A DNA stretch of 64,000 bases from Chryseomicrobium excrementi (GTDB taxonomy: Bacteria; Bacillota; Bacilli; Bacillales_A; Planococcaceae), in contig NZ_PCGR01000002.1 of the NCBI RefSeq assembly GCF_002798305.1, forward strand, positions 544,034-608,033, read 5' to 3'. The translations under genes were made by a program, and so were the position numbers. The stretch's first letter is position 1. Each line of letters starts with the position of its first letter. Positions 34,643 through 44,168 of this stretch are shown here, piece after piece. Below the pieces are notes generated by a model that was given only the letters and a program-made list of their open reading frames with translations, did not search any database and was not told the origin of the DNA.

Positions 34643-36374
34643 GACGTCGTTGCACCTCCCATTCCAGTAGTAACAGGACGAAGATGATCAACAGTCCGAT
34701 TGGAAGCATGGATTGTTGAACTTCTTTTTCTCCGCCAGCTTGATACGAGCCGATTTCAAAGCTTTTTTCAGTTGGTAATTGTTTTTCATGTTGTTCGAGT
34801 GAAACCGCAAATACTTTGCTCGTCTCGCCATCGGTCACTTGGTAGAACCCAGGACGCGTCGGAACTGTCATCGTACCGTCTGGTGTGATGTCTCCGATGA
34901 ACGATTCGTCGGCACTGTAGATGCTCCATTCATTGTAGCGGCTAGCCAGTGTGACGCGGTCATTCGGGAAGTAGCTGCCAATCGTCTCGGCATCTTCTGA
35001 GAACTGCTCCATCGCCGCCCATAAGAACAGTGGGTACGACGGGTGGAGCGGCCAATCAGTTTGGTCGATATCTGCTAAAACCACTAAATTGCCATTTGCG
35101 AGCTGCTGGATGAATGGCTTATCGTCGATTGCTGCAATTGTCGTGGCTCCTTCAATAGAAGGATAGACCGACTGCACGTACACATCCGATAAGTCCACGT
35201 AGTTTGAGAAGTTCGCTTTTTGTGCAATCGAACCAGCCACTTCTTGCAATTTCTTGTCCTCGCGTCCGATTAACAGAACGGGATGGTCAGCGTCTTCTAG
35301 CAAACTCTCATCACTTGTCACCAGCAGTTCTCCTGCGGGACGAAGGGTCAAATCTTCTGTCGGAACGGTCACGACGTCTGCGCCAATAGCGAGCAACGCC
35401 TTCTGAATCGTTGGGTGTACCGCGTCATCTACGGCAACTTGCATGACCGGTCGGTACAAGATGGCGGTCATTTCATTGTCCGTCTCATAATCGTCTTGTT
35501 CCTGAAGCTTCGCTTTAAAAAACGAATCGTCTGAAGGAAGCACGGTCGACACGATCCCGCGCTCATTCGCTGCGACTTCGTAGTCAATCGTAGCCACGAC
35601 GTCATCGCTAAGTGTGACAAAGTCGATGGAACCAGTGGCCACTTCGTCTGTATCGTTTTGAATCTCGACGATGGCGTTTGTCCCGTCTTCAGAAGGGGAG
35701 ACGCCGAACTGCTTGATAGCGATATTTTGTGGTGTCTCTTTCCGGTTCTCAACACGCCACGACACATTTTCTTGATCGAACGTGACAAGGTCTTTTGAAG
35801 CGGCGTCAGTCAGCACGTATACGGAGGCACCTTCTTTAGGTAGTCCTGCTTTCACAAAATCAAACGTCTTCTTTAACTGTTCCGCTTCATAGGTCACTTC
35901 AATCGAATCGATGGCGGAAGTGAGCTGTTGCCGGTTCGTCTCGTTTTGTACGACAAATGCCGGGGTCTCTCCGGTCTGCACGATAGTAAAAGTGGCGCCT
36001 TCATTCGAGTTCACGATAGCTTTCATCCGTGTCTTCTGATTTTCAAACCACGTCGAATCACCGGACTTCGTCTCCATTGAAGCAGACGTGTCGATGACGA
36101 GCCAGATGTCTTCGTTTGCAGAAGAACTTGACGGGAAATACGGCTTCATCAATAGGAATACAAAGAGAAGTAGGGCTAAAAGCTGGAGCAGTAGCAATAA
36201 GTTCTTTTGCAGTTTTTCAAAATACGGTGACGCCTTCGTCTCGTTCATGAACGACTCCCAGAACAAGGTTGAAGAAATCGTCTTCGGTGTGTAGCGCTTG
36301 CGGAAGAAGTAATACAGCAGCACCGCTACAGGAAAGATGAGCGTCCAGATGTTCGCAAATTGTAAAAAGTTCAT
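34626..36374 (-). CDS. BatA-like membrane protein with VWA domain
   Basis: 582 residues. The N-terminus has the aerotolerance-regulator BatA helix (IWTLIFPVAVLLYYFFRKRY), a second helix at about 60-80 and then a VWA domain with MIDAS LVIDTSASM near 95. The rest is extracytoplasmic beta-rich sequence, and a C-terminal helix (LLIIFVLLLLEWEVQRRR) anchors it. MoxR AAA+ ATPases usually remodel such VWA proteins; the MoxR gene is two genes upstream. It is 9 bp from the DUF58 gene and overlaps the next VWA gene by 17 bp. Confidence 0.87.
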   Translation of the reverse strand: MNFLQFANIWTLIFPVAVLLYYFFRKRYTPKTISSTLFWESFMNETKASPYFEKLQKNLLLLLQLLALLLFVFLLMKPYFPSSSSANEDIWLVIDTSASMETKSGDSTWFENQKTRMKAIVNSNEGATFTIVQTGETPAFVVQNETNRQQLTSAIDSIEVTYEAEQLKKTFDFVKAGLPKEGASVYVLTDAASKDLVTFDQENVSWRVENRKETPQNIAIKQFGVSPSEDGTNAIVEIQNDTDEVATGSIDFVTLSDDVVATIDYEVAANERGIVSTVLPSDDSFFKAKLQEQDDYETDNEMTAILYRPVMQVAVDDAVHPTIQKALLAIGADVVTVPTEDLTLRPAGELLVTSDESLLEDADHPVLLIGREDKKLQEVAGSIAQKANFSNYVDLSDVYVQSVYPSIEGATTIAAIDDKPFIQQLANGNLVVLADIDQTDWPLHPSYPLFLWAAMEQFSEDAETIGSYFPNDRVTLASRYNEWSIYSADESFIGDITPDGTMTVPTRPGFYQVTDGETSKVFAVSLEQHEKQLPTEKSFEIGSYQAGGEKEVQQSMLPIGLLIIFVLLLLEWEVQRRRGFTT

Positions 36375-36383
36375 GATGTCACC

Positions 36384-37253
36384 TCATCGTATCCACTGAA
36401 AACGAACAAATTGCTGCAGAGCAGCCGTCAGGAAATCGGGCTGGCTCGGCAAGAACAGGATATGGTGCCCGTAGCGGTTTGCGAGCTGTTCCATTTGTTC
36501 AAAATGGCTCTTTCGTTTGGTTTCGTAGCGCTTGATCATGTCATGTGTCACGGTCACATTGAGGCTCGACGTGGACTCTTTGTCGACGAGTAAATAATCG
36601 CCGTAATACTCCGGATCTTGCTCTTCTTGTGACGACACCACGACAAAGCGAATGTCTTTCGGTCGGCGTGTCAATTGTTGGCACGTCTTTTCAAACTGTT
36701 CGATCGGCTCGAGGCCATCTGTGATGATGAATATACTTCCGGCATCTTTCGGGAGCTGTTGCACCAGGTCCTCTAGAAACGGTTCGTTTCTTGTAACCGG
36801 TGTGAGCTCCTCAACTTTTTGCTGGAACAAGTGGCGGTACATAGAGCCTTTCTTGCGAAACGTCTGGAGACGCTCGTCTTGTTTGGCTGAAAACGACAAT
36901 GCGTCGTCATGGGAAAGTACGAGGTAGCCGAACAGTGCCGCGACTTGACGAGCATGTAGCCATTTGTCTTCTTCACCCATTGAAGGAGTCGTATCCAGAA
37001 CGATATGGACACGCATCTCTTCTTCATCTAAAAACCGTTTAATAAATAATTTATCCGTGCGGGCATAAACGTTCCAGTCGATCTGACGCACATCGTCACC
37101 AGCTTCATAGACCCGGAAGTCCGAGAAGTCGAGGGAGGAACCATAGCGTTTGGAAGCATGGGTCCCGCGACGGCCGCTGACGTGGCGTTTGCCGTTTACG
37201 AGTCGGTAATTTGCGAGCTTGTTCATGCTCGAGCTAGTCAACAGTGGGGACAT
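36384..37253 (-). CDS. DUF58 domain protein
   Basis: 289 residues. The DUF58 signature DFSDFRVYEAGDDVRQIDWN, then YARTDKLFIKRFLDEEE and VHIVLDTTPSMG (a VWA-like metal site), occupies residues about 40-100. DUF58 proteins almost always accompany MoxR ATPases and VWA proteins and are thought to be adaptors in envelope or metal-insertion chaperone complexes. AAGGAGG precedes ATG 37253. Gaps of 12 and 9 bp tie it to the MoxR and VWA genes. Confidence 0.9.
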   Translation of the reverse strand: MSPLLTSSSMNKLANYRLVNGKRHVSGRRGTHASKRYGSSLDFSDFRVYEAGDDVRQIDWNVYARTDKLFIKRFLDEEEMRVHIVLDTTPSMGEEDKWLHARQVAALFGYLVLSHDDALSFSAKQDERLQTFRKKGSMYRHLFQQKVEELTPVTRNEPFLEDLVQQLPKDAGSIFIITDGLEPIEQFEKTCQQLTRRPKDIRFVVVSSQEEQDPEYYGDYLLVDKESTSSLNVTVTHDMIKRYETKRKSHFEQMEQLANRYGHHILFLPSQPDFLTAALQQFVRFQWIR

Positions 37254-37265
37254 CAGCTTTCCTCC

Positions 37266-38249
37266 TTACGACTTCGCGAGTTCATCGACCATTTGATCGA
37301 GTACGAGGTCTGGTGTCAGTCCAGTCGCTTCTGCTTCGTAGTTTAAGCGGATACGGTGACGCAATACGGGTTTTACAGACTGTTTGATATCGGCAATCGA
37401 GACATGGACGCGACCTGCTAAAAAGGCACGAGCCTTTGCAATCCGAATCAAACTCTGCAAGCCACGTGGTCCGCTTCCGAACTGAACATAGCGTTTAATC
37501 GACTCAACTGAAGACGTCTCCGGATGAGTAGCAGTAATGACGTCGATTGCGTAATCCATCAAGTCGTCTGCTAATAGGACATGCTTTACCATCTGCTGCG
37601 CCGCACGAATTTCGAATGTGGTGAGGACTTGCTTCAGCTCTGTCTTTTCAGCACCCGTCGTGCGCATCATGATTTCTTTTAACTCTTGTTTTGAAGGGTA
37701 CGGTAGCACCACTTTACATAAGAATCGGTCAACTTGAGCTTCAGGAAGAGGGTATGTTCCTTCCATTTCAATCGGGTTCTGCGTCGCAAGGACGAAGAAC
37801 GGGTCTTCCATCTGGCGGGTCTCACCAAGTACCGTCACCGTGTGTTCACCCATGGCTTCAAGAAGCGCACTCTGAGTTTTAGGAGTCGCCCGGTTGATCT
37901 CATCGGCTAGGACCAGTTGATGGAAAAGAGGCCCTTTTTTGAAGACGAAATCGGTCTTGCCGTCATCGCTTCGTTCAATCATGCTTGTTCCGGTGATATC
38001 AGCAGGCATCAAGTCCGGTGTGAACTGGATACGGGAGAACGACAGATCACAGACTTGACCGATTGTACGGATCAGCATCGTTTTCCCGAGACCCGGTAGA
38101 CCTTCAAGAAGTGTGTGACCACCTGCGACCATCGCTAGAACCGTATAATCGATGGCTTCAGACTGCCCGACGATGAACTTGCTGATCTCGTCTTTTGCTT
38201 GTGCAAACTTGTTGCTCATATCTTCGAATTGTTCTGGTGTGTATGTCAT
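37266..38249 (-). CDS. MoxR-family AAA+ ATPase
   Basis: 327 residues. Walker A is EGLPGLGKTM near 46, Walker B LADEINRATPKTQSALLEAM near 112, and sensor 1 FVLATQNPIEMEGTYPLPEAQ and the arginine finger region DRFLCKV follow. MoxR ATPases act as chaperones that activate or load partner complexes with VWA proteins. GGAGGAA precedes ATG 38249; longer in-frame starts have no site. It is the central energy-using gene of the operon. Confidence 0.94.
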   Translation of the reverse strand: MTYTPEQFEDMSNKFAQAKDEISKFIVGQSEAIDYTVLAMVAGGHTLLEGLPGLGKTMLIRTIGQVCDLSFSRIQFTPDLMPADITGTSMIERSDDGKTDFVFKKGPLFHQLVLADEINRATPKTQSALLEAMGEHTVTVLGETRQMEDPFFVLATQNPIEMEGTYPLPEAQVDRFLCKVVLPYPSKQELKEIMMRTTGAEKTELKQVLTTFEIRAAQQMVKHVLLADDLMDYAIDVITATHPETSSVESIKRYVQFGSGPRGLQSLIRIAKARAFLAGRVHVSIADIKQSVKPVLRHRIRLNYEAEATGLTPDLVLDQMVDELAKS

Positions 38250-38259
38250 AGTTCCTCCA

Positions 38260-39675
38260 TTAATCACTTGTTTGAATTGACGTAAAGTACGATTGCACAT
38301 AGTTTTGCAGGTCCGCAGGGAGCTGCAGACGTTCTGTTGATTGGCGGTAATACGGTGCGTAATCGCCTACAACTTCTTGGTAGGGACGGACCGAGCCCTT
38401 AGTAACTGGTGACGGTCCTTCTTGTTCACCGACGGCTTGCCCACTACCCAGTTTTCCACCGTCTGTCGTTGTGTCGCCAGGCTGCCCAATACGTTTTGGC
38501 ACAGCGACAAGTGAGCGGTCGCCTTGTCCAGTGCCGGCACCCTGCCCTTGACCAGAGCCTTGGCCTTGTCCAGAACCAGAACCTTGCCCTGAACCGGATC
38601 CAGAGCCAGAACCAGACCCTTGGCCCTGACCCTGTCCTTGTCCAGAACCTTGCCCCTGCCCTTGGCCTTCTCCTTCACCCTGACCTTCGCCTTCACCCTG
38701 ACCTTCGCCCTCGCCTTCTCCTTGCTCTTGACCCTCGCCAGGTTGACCTTCACCAGATTCGGTTGGTGTCTGGTTCTGTCCTTGCTGTTGCTCACCTGTC
38801 TGGCTCGTTGTAGCGAGTTGACTAGGGGTAGAGAGGGGCTGACCGATCTTGGCCATCGCACTTTGAGCAGCGTTCATCTCTTTAGAGAGTGCATCGATAG
38901 AAGCCGTCAGTTCTTCTAATTGTTTTTGTTCTTCTGCAGTCAGACTGTCACTGGATTTTCCGTCAGCTACGTCTTGCTGTTTTTTCACAAGCTGCGCTTT
39001 CTTCAGCTCCAGCTCTTTTTTCGTTTTCGTGACTTTCTCCCAAGCGGCTTTGGCGGTCTCCGCTTTTTTCAGGTCTTTCTCGAGCTCCGCGACTTTTTTC
39101 TTGATCTCAGGAGTCGTCACTTTTTTATCGACTTTTTCGGCTTCTTTCTCGAGCTTCTCGACAACCGCTTTATCGACTTCTAAGTCTTTCGCAGCAAGCT
39201 GATCGTCAGAAGGAAGTAGCAGACTGACAAACCCGGCAGCAAGGAAAAAGAAGGCCAGTAGCAAGTGACGTGGGTTTACCGAATACCGGACCGTTTGCTT
39301 AAAGTGCTCGGCAGCAGAAGGTAACTGCTTGTTCACATGAGCTTCGATGTGTTCGACCAGCGGACCATCTTCTGTCGTCTGAGCGACCGTGATAAACGCG
39401 TTGTCTGAAAAACTCGCATCAAACGTGCGAAGAGATTCAAGTTTAGACGGACGACCGCGCATCAAGTAAGCGAAATACCCGCCCCCGACAAGAAGTGCTG
39501 CTAGAATAGCAATCCATTCAAAATAGACGAGTACGAAGAAGCGCGACAACAGAAGAACCGTACACCACGTGATGGCTGCAGCGATAAGAGCTGATTGAAC
39601 CTGCTCGAGCGCAAACACACGGACAAGACGCCCGTGTGCTCTTCGGATGAACGGTTCCCATTTTGGATTTGTCAT
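38260..39675 (-). CDS. Membrane protein with coiled coil and long Gly-Gln-Glu repeat
   Basis: 471 residues. Two membrane helices lie at about 25-70 and a third near 135-155, followed by a Lys/Glu/Ala-rich coiled coil (about 165-275). A low-complexity stretch of GEGQ, GQGQ and GSGS units spans about 295-390, and a short C-terminal domain ends the protein (YAPYYRQSTERLQLPADLQN). Similar plans occur in DUF4175-type proteins encoded beside MoxR/VWA genes in other phyla. The flexible repeat probably spans or touches the wall. The matching DNA is strongly C-rich on the plus strand and gives misleading open frames there. It lies 10-15 bp from its neighbours in the operon. Confidence 0.78.
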   Translation of the reverse strand: MTNPKWEPFIRRAHGRLVRVFALEQVQSALIAAAITWCTVLLLSRFFVLVYFEWIAILAALLVGGGYFAYLMRGRPSKLESLRTFDASFSDNAFITVAQTTEDGPLVEHIEAHVNKQLPSAAEHFKQTVRYSVNPRHLLLAFFFLAAGFVSLLLPSDDQLAAKDLEVDKAVVEKLEKEAEKVDKKVTTPEIKKKVAELEKDLKKAETAKAAWEKVTKTKKELELKKAQLVKKQQDVADGKSSDSLTAEEQKQLEELTASIDALSKEMNAAQSAMAKIGQPLSTPSQLATTSQTGEQQQGQNQTPTESGEGQPGEGQEQGEGEGEGQGEGEGQGEGEGQGQGQGSGQGQGQGQGSGSGSGSGSGQGSGSGQGQGSGQGQGAGTGQGDRSLVAVPKRIGQPGDTTTDGGKLGSGQAVGEQEGPSPVTKGSVRPYQEVVGDYAPYYRQSTERLQLPADLQNYVQSYFTSIQTSD

Positions 39676-39690
39676 GAGTCGACCTCTCCT

Positions 39691-40530
39691 TTAGCGCATT
39701 TTCCCCATGTTGACACGCAATTTTTTGATAGCAATGAGTAGTGATACAAAGATGATCAGTAAATAGAATCCGACGTAAATGATCCAGCCAGGGAAGTTCA
39801 CTTGTGTGATCTGCGTCAAGAATTGACTGCCTTCAGGGCTGACGAATGAGAAAATCATCATCGGCGGGTTAATGCTCGCCCAGAAGTGAGCGAACAGGGA
39901 TGGTGACTGTACCGCACTTGTAAATCCAGATTGGATAGCTAGAACGAAGAAGAATGCGGTCACACCTGTCAAGAACAGCATCGAACCATATGTCGCAATC
40001 ATTGACACGATGGTCTTTTTCGTTACAGTGGAATACATGATTCCAAGACTTCCAATAGCTACTACGGTTAACAAGAAGAACAAGAAAATCACTGCGAGTT
40101 GCCCCGGTGATACGCCTCCAAACAAGAACACCAAGCTATAAATGGGAAGTCCAGACACCAGCATCAGTAGTAAGAATGCGATAGATGCGGCAAGCTTACC
40201 GATAATGATTTGCCACGAACGTTGTGAAGTCGTAAGTAAAATCGTCAGCGTCTGTTTCTCTCGCTCCGTACTGATCGTGCCTGCAGTAAGTCCTGGTGTG
40301 ATAAATAAAATCAGAGCGAGCTGAATGTATGTCAGCACGATGAACATAAAGTAACTCTCGTCCGGGCGGAAGAAGCCAGAACCGGTCATATTGGTGGCTA
40401 AGAAGATCATCCCGAACACGAAAATACTCATTGCGAGTAGATAAAACGTCAGCCCAAGAGAACTTTTAACGCTACGAAAACGCAGCTTCAGCTCTTTGAT
40501 GAGGACGGGATTGTAAAGTAGTTCCCTCAT
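39691..40530 (-). CDS. ABC-2 type transporter permease
   Basis: 279 residues with about six membrane helices. The N-terminus reads NPVLIKELKLRFRSVKSS, and the ABC-2 hallmark STEREKQTLTILLTTSQRSWQIIIGKL is in the cytoplasmic loop. It pairs with the ATPase gene that overlaps it by 4 bp (ATGA). The substrate is unknown; the surrounding VWA/MoxR genes suggest a role in assembling or clearing envelope proteins rather than drug export. Confidence 0.9.
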   Translation of the reverse strand: MRELLYNPVLIKELKLRFRSVKSSLGLTFYLLAMSIFVFGMIFLATNMTGSGFFRPDESYFMFIVLTYIQLALILFITPGLTAGTISTEREKQTLTILLTTSQRSWQIIIGKLAASIAFLLLMLVSGLPIYSLVFLFGGVSPGQLAVIFLFFLLTVVAIGSLGIMYSTVTKKTIVSMIATYGSMLFLTGVTAFFFVLAIQSGFTSAVQSPSLFAHFWASINPPMMIFSFVSPEGSQFLTQITQVNFPGWIIYVGFYLLIIFVSLLIAIKKLRVNMGKMR

Positions 40531-41462
40531 TTCATTTCCACTCCTTTCGTGATTTCCATGAAGACATCTTCAAGGTCCGTCTCTGCTTGAGAGAACGTGA
40601 TGATCGGTAAGTCTTTTAAAATAGCAGTTTTAAGCAGCGCCATCTGCTCCTCGTCAGACCCTCGGTACGAGAACTTCACAAGGGAGCGACGCTCGTCTAC
40701 AGTAACGTTTGATACAAATGGCTGTTCTTCGATAAAGGACACGAATCCAGTCAAGTCTCCAAGAAGATGGACCGATACCGGACGTTCGTTTTGGAGCTGT
40801 TCATGAATTTCCGCAACGCTTCCGTGCGCGACAAGCTGTCCACCGTCAATGACGCCGATCTCGTCACACATCTCCGCAAGTTCAGGAAGGATGTGAGAGG
40901 AAATCAAAATCGTCTTGCCCATACTTTTCAACTGCTTCAAAATGTCTCGCATCTCGACGCGAGCTCGTGGGTCAAGACCTGAAGCTGGCTCATCAAGAAT
41001 CAACACAGAAGGGTTGTGAATCAATGCGCGTGCTAAACACAGACGCTGCTTCATTCCTCGTGACAACAAGTCAACGTATTCGTAGCGTTTATGCGTCAAG
41101 TTCACCAGTTCTAAAAGTTCAGGTATCAACTTTTCCCGTTCTTTCGCAGGAATCCCGTAGCTTGCACCATAAAAGTCGAGGTACTCATCAGCTTTCAGTT
41201 GGTCGTAGACTCCGAAGAAGTCGGGCATGTAACCGATCTGTTTACGCACTTCGTGTGGCTCGTTGCGAACGCTCTTGCCGTTGATTAGCGCATCACCTTT
41301 TGTAGGCTGTAAGAGGGTTGCGAGAATCGAAAATGTCGTCGATTTTCCTGCACCGTTCGCTCCAACGAATCCAAACACGACGCCTTCTTTGATGGAGAGG
41401 TTCAGGTCATTCAAGGCATAAAAATTGCCATATTTTCTAGTCAATCCTGTGATTTCAATCAT
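40527..41462 (-). CDS. ABC transporter ATP-binding protein
   Basis: 311 residues. Walker A is GANGAGKST near 37, the signature LSRGMKQRLCLARAL near 135, Walker B VLILDEPASGLDPRAR near 155, with the H-loop ISSHILPE. The C-terminal 90 residues are the extension usual in ABC-2 exporter ATPases. It overlaps both the preceding 806-residue protein gene and the following permease gene by 4 bp, so the three are translationally coupled. Confidence 0.95.
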   Translation of the reverse strand: MIEITGLTRKYGNFYALNDLNLSIKEGVVFGFVGANGAGKSTTFSILATLLQPTKGDALINGKSVRNEPHEVRKQIGYMPDFFGVYDQLKADEYLDFYGASYGIPAKEREKLIPELLELVNLTHKRYEYVDLLSRGMKQRLCLARALIHNPSVLILDEPASGLDPRARVEMRDILKQLKSMGKTILISSHILPELAEMCDEIGVIDGGQLVAHGSVAEIHEQLQNERPVSVHLLGDLTGFVSFIEEQPFVSNVTVDERRSLVKFSYRGSDEEQMALLKTAILKDLPIITFSQAETDLEDVFMEITKGVEMK

Positions 41463-43879
41463 GGTGCCACCTCGCCAATCAATTCGATAGTAGGAAGTTT
41501 CATCATATCGTTCATTCCATTGCTTTGTTTAATTAGACGTAGCTTGATCATTCCCGTTTCATCAATATAATCCTCTACGTTTTCTTTGACGACTGTTGAC
41601 GTCTCCGTCAATTCTGTGTACTCTTTCGTCTTTTGATTGTAGAGTTCTAGAGTCAGGACTGTACGGTTCTGATTGCGAATCTTCAGTTCTTTCCACGAGA
41701 TGTCGCCTTCTACAATCTTTTCAGGTAGCGTCACATCAAAATCGAACTCGCCGTTTTCGATGTACCACATGTTGTTCATCGGGTCATCAAGACTTGCGTA
41801 AGCAGAATCTGAATAGAGCGAAACATCTAGCATTGCAGAAGGAAGTGTAAACGTACCCTGTACGAGAGTTTCGGATTCGAATGGTTGAATAATCAAGTTG
41901 ATAGCGTCCATCTCAGCGCGCTCATCTTGAATCTGAATCGGCACGATAGGTTCACTCGCAGTCGCAACGATTAAAGGCGTAGTTTTTTCATTCATAGACA
42001 TCATGTTGCTGTAGGCAGCTACTAAGGCTTTATGGCGTTCTTCCGGAAGCTGGGCTGCTGACTGAACAGGTCCACCGTAGCCGTACCCACCGCCATAGTT
42101 CTGACTTCCTTTGGCAGGGAGCATAATTCCACCTTTGAATTTCGCATTGACGTCAATCGTAGCACCAGCATCGATGTCTCCTAAATCGATCTTTTGGGCA
42201 CCAGTCCAAATCTGCACATTTTTTAAAGCGAACGGGAAGGTGTTCTCGATTGTCCCGGAAATCGTGTCTGAATTGTTCTCAATTTTAATATTGAGTTTTC
42301 CGAGTGAAGGGATCTTCGATTCTCCAACTACAGTCGAAGTCGACCAGTACCCGACATTACGCAAAGTTAGTGCTGGTTTGTCTGCTTCGTTTTCTAAAAT
42401 AGATTCAGTACGTGTATTCGTTGAGATGCCGCTGAAGCTTGAGTTTTTCCAAGTAGACATCGTTGTGCCTTGATCCGCTTCGAGTGTGAACTCACCGCTG
42501 CGGTTTGATAATAGCGTTTCAACGTAATAGCCGCTCATCGACCCGTCGTCCGCGACTTCGTAAAAGCTCAGTTGTTGCACCTGTGGTTTCAACAGACGGT
42601 CACGTGCACCATATGCGAAGATCGCAATCGATGTGACAATCGCAATCGTCGGGATGATCCACCACGCATGCTCGCGTTTGTCTTTCCGTTTTAATAGGAA
42701 GTAAAGCAGTGGTCCTACTAATAAGAAATAGACAAAGATGATGAGGGCGATACCGCCAGTGGAGACTTGGAACGATGGGAACAACTCATTCATATACACA
42801 GTATCGTATCCAAGTGTCTCGTAACCTGAGTTACCATAATAAACGTTTGTTGGCATGGAGATAAGTTTTGACTGATTAAACAACACAGAAAGAAGTTCGT
42901 CGTAGCCTTTTTCAGAAGCTAGTGGTTGATCTCCGAGTGAGAATGCCGTCTGGATGATAGCTCCTTCATTGACGCGCTTCATAGCGACAACAGGTGTTGA
43001 TTCAACGTTCCAAACACTTGTAGAGCCTTCTTTAATAGAAGCTTTTTGGATTGTGATAGGTTTTGTTAGATCTTCTGTTTTGGCAAAGCTTTTTGCAGCA
43101 TCAACAGAAACGGTTGTTGTTTCGTTTGATACTTCGAGCGGTAAGAATTCACTCAGTGCCCCGAATTCCGCGATTCCTTTATCCGTAGCACCAGCGATGA
43201 CGATTCCGCCATCTTTCACCCAGTCGAGAAGGGCTTGTTGCTGGGCTTCGGGCCAGTCAGCAATCGAATATTCATCGATGAGTAAGACGTTGGCCATTTC
43301 CCAGTCTTCTTTTGTAGAAGGAAGCGGTTGGTTGTTCTTCAGTTGGTTTAAAGCGATGATCTCATTGTTCATGCCTTGTTGGAGTTTGACACTGCGAAGT
43401 GAACCGAGGCGGTCGGCAGACTCCGTCAGCGTGAACATAAAAAAGCTGTCATCGGCAAAGTAGCTTGGACGTAAAGTTTTGTCGCCTTTAAAAGAAATTT
43501 CTTTGCCGTCTTTCCAGCCGTCTTCATATAAGAAAAATAATTGCGTGTTGGTTCCGGTGTACATAAAGTCTTCGGCAAGTGAGCTCAGGCTGAGTTGAAT
43601 GGTCTTCGTCTCGCCAGCTGCGAGAGTGATGGGTAGGGCCCGTGCAGTACCCACTTCGTAAGATTCTGGTGTATCAATGACCAGGTCACCTGTAAAATCG
43701 TCTCCTTGGTTTTCAAGGGTCAGGGTGATTGGTACACCTTTACCGTATTTAATTTTGTTGTCGTATCCGGCAGTTGCTTTAATGGAAATCTGTGCATCAG
43801 CAAACGCAGCGGATGGACCGAGGAAGAGGCTCATCACTAGAACGAGGATGAGACCGAGTCCGGCCAGTGGTTTTCTCAT
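41459..43879 (-). CDS. Large secreted/membrane protein heading the MoxR-ABC operon
   Basis: 806 residues with a Sec signal (LGLILVLVMSLFLGPSAAFA). The extracytoplasmic region includes a Rossmann-like amidotransferase-type segment (NVLLIDEYSIADWPEAQQQALLDWV, then GGIVIAGATDKG near 245). Two membrane helices lie near 378-425 (LIIFVYFLLVGPLLYFLL; WIIPTIAIVTSIAIFAYG), followed by a long beta-rich tail. I know no experimental function. The amidotransferase-like piece resembles one in the 866-residue protein at the other end of the operon. AAGGGGGA precedes the ATG; the operon promoter should lie in 43880-43990 but no consensus pair stands out. Confidence 0.75.
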   Translation of the reverse strand: MRKPLAGLGLILVLVMSLFLGPSAAFADAQISIKATAGYDNKIKYGKGVPITLTLENQGDDFTGDLVIDTPESYEVGTARALPITLAAGETKTIQLSLSSLAEDFMYTGTNTQLFFLYEDGWKDGKEISFKGDKTLRPSYFADDSFFMFTLTESADRLGSLRSVKLQQGMNNEIIALNQLKNNQPLPSTKEDWEMANVLLIDEYSIADWPEAQQQALLDWVKDGGIVIAGATDKGIAEFGALSEFLPLEVSNETTTVSVDAAKSFAKTEDLTKPITIQKASIKEGSTSVWNVESTPVVAMKRVNEGAIIQTAFSLGDQPLASEKGYDELLSVLFNQSKLISMPTNVYYGNSGYETLGYDTVYMNELFPSFQVSTGGIALIIFVYFLLVGPLLYFLLKRKDKREHAWWIIPTIAIVTSIAIFAYGARDRLLKPQVQQLSFYEVADDGSMSGYYVETLLSNRSGEFTLEADQGTTMSTWKNSSFSGISTNTRTESILENEADKPALTLRNVGYWSTSTVVGESKIPSLGKLNIKIENNSDTISGTIENTFPFALKNVQIWTGAQKIDLGDIDAGATIDVNAKFKGGIMLPAKGSQNYGGGYGYGGPVQSAAQLPEERHKALVAAYSNMMSMNEKTTPLIVATASEPIVPIQIQDERAEMDAINLIIQPFESETLVQGTFTLPSAMLDVSLYSDSAYASLDDPMNNMWYIENGEFDFDVTLPEKIVEGDISWKELKIRNQNRTVLTLELYNQKTKEYTELTETSTVVKENVEDYIDETGMIKLRLIKQSNGMNDMMKLPTIELIGEVAP

Positions 43880-44011
43880 GTAAATAGTCCCCCTTGGTAT
43901 CTTTTTCTATGTCTATCTTAGTACATAACGATTTAGGAAGAATTTAGTTTCAAGAAATTTCAATTTTTTTGGTAGTGGGGGCGGGGGTATTGGGACATGG
44001 TTTGAGGCGGT

Positions 44012-44081
44012 GAAGTCCGAGGAAGAAGTTGTGAAGTCCTGGGAAGAATCTTTGAAGTCCGCTTAGGGCAGCTCGAAGTCC
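44012..44081. repeat. 21-bp-period intergenic array, GAAGTCC family
   Basis: GAAGTCC occurs at 44012, 44033, 44054 and 44075: exactly 21-bp steps. Units read GTGAAGTCCGAGGAAGAAG and similar. The word is the reverse complement of the GGACTTCAC unit after pdxT. It lies between the divergent MoxR operon and SLH-CAP genes. Confidence 0.92.
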
Positions 44082-44130
44082 TTGTAGAATGCTGTTGGTC
44101 TAACTACTGCCAAAATAGTTCTTCGGAATA

Positions 44131-44139
44131 TGGTATAAT
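44131..44139 (+). promoter_or_regulatory. Extended -10 promoter of the SLH-CAP gene
   Basis: TGGTATAAT: consensus -10 (44134-44139) with an upstream TG and no clear -35; 29 bp before the start codon. Confidence 0.55.
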
Positions 44140-44168
44140 AAGGGAATGTTCAACGAAGGAGGACAACG

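Noticed and set aside
38367-38861. Long open frames opposite the Gly-Gln repeat gene
   Set aside because: They only mirror the low-complexity C-rich DNA; no ribosome site, biased arginine/lysine or leucine composition.
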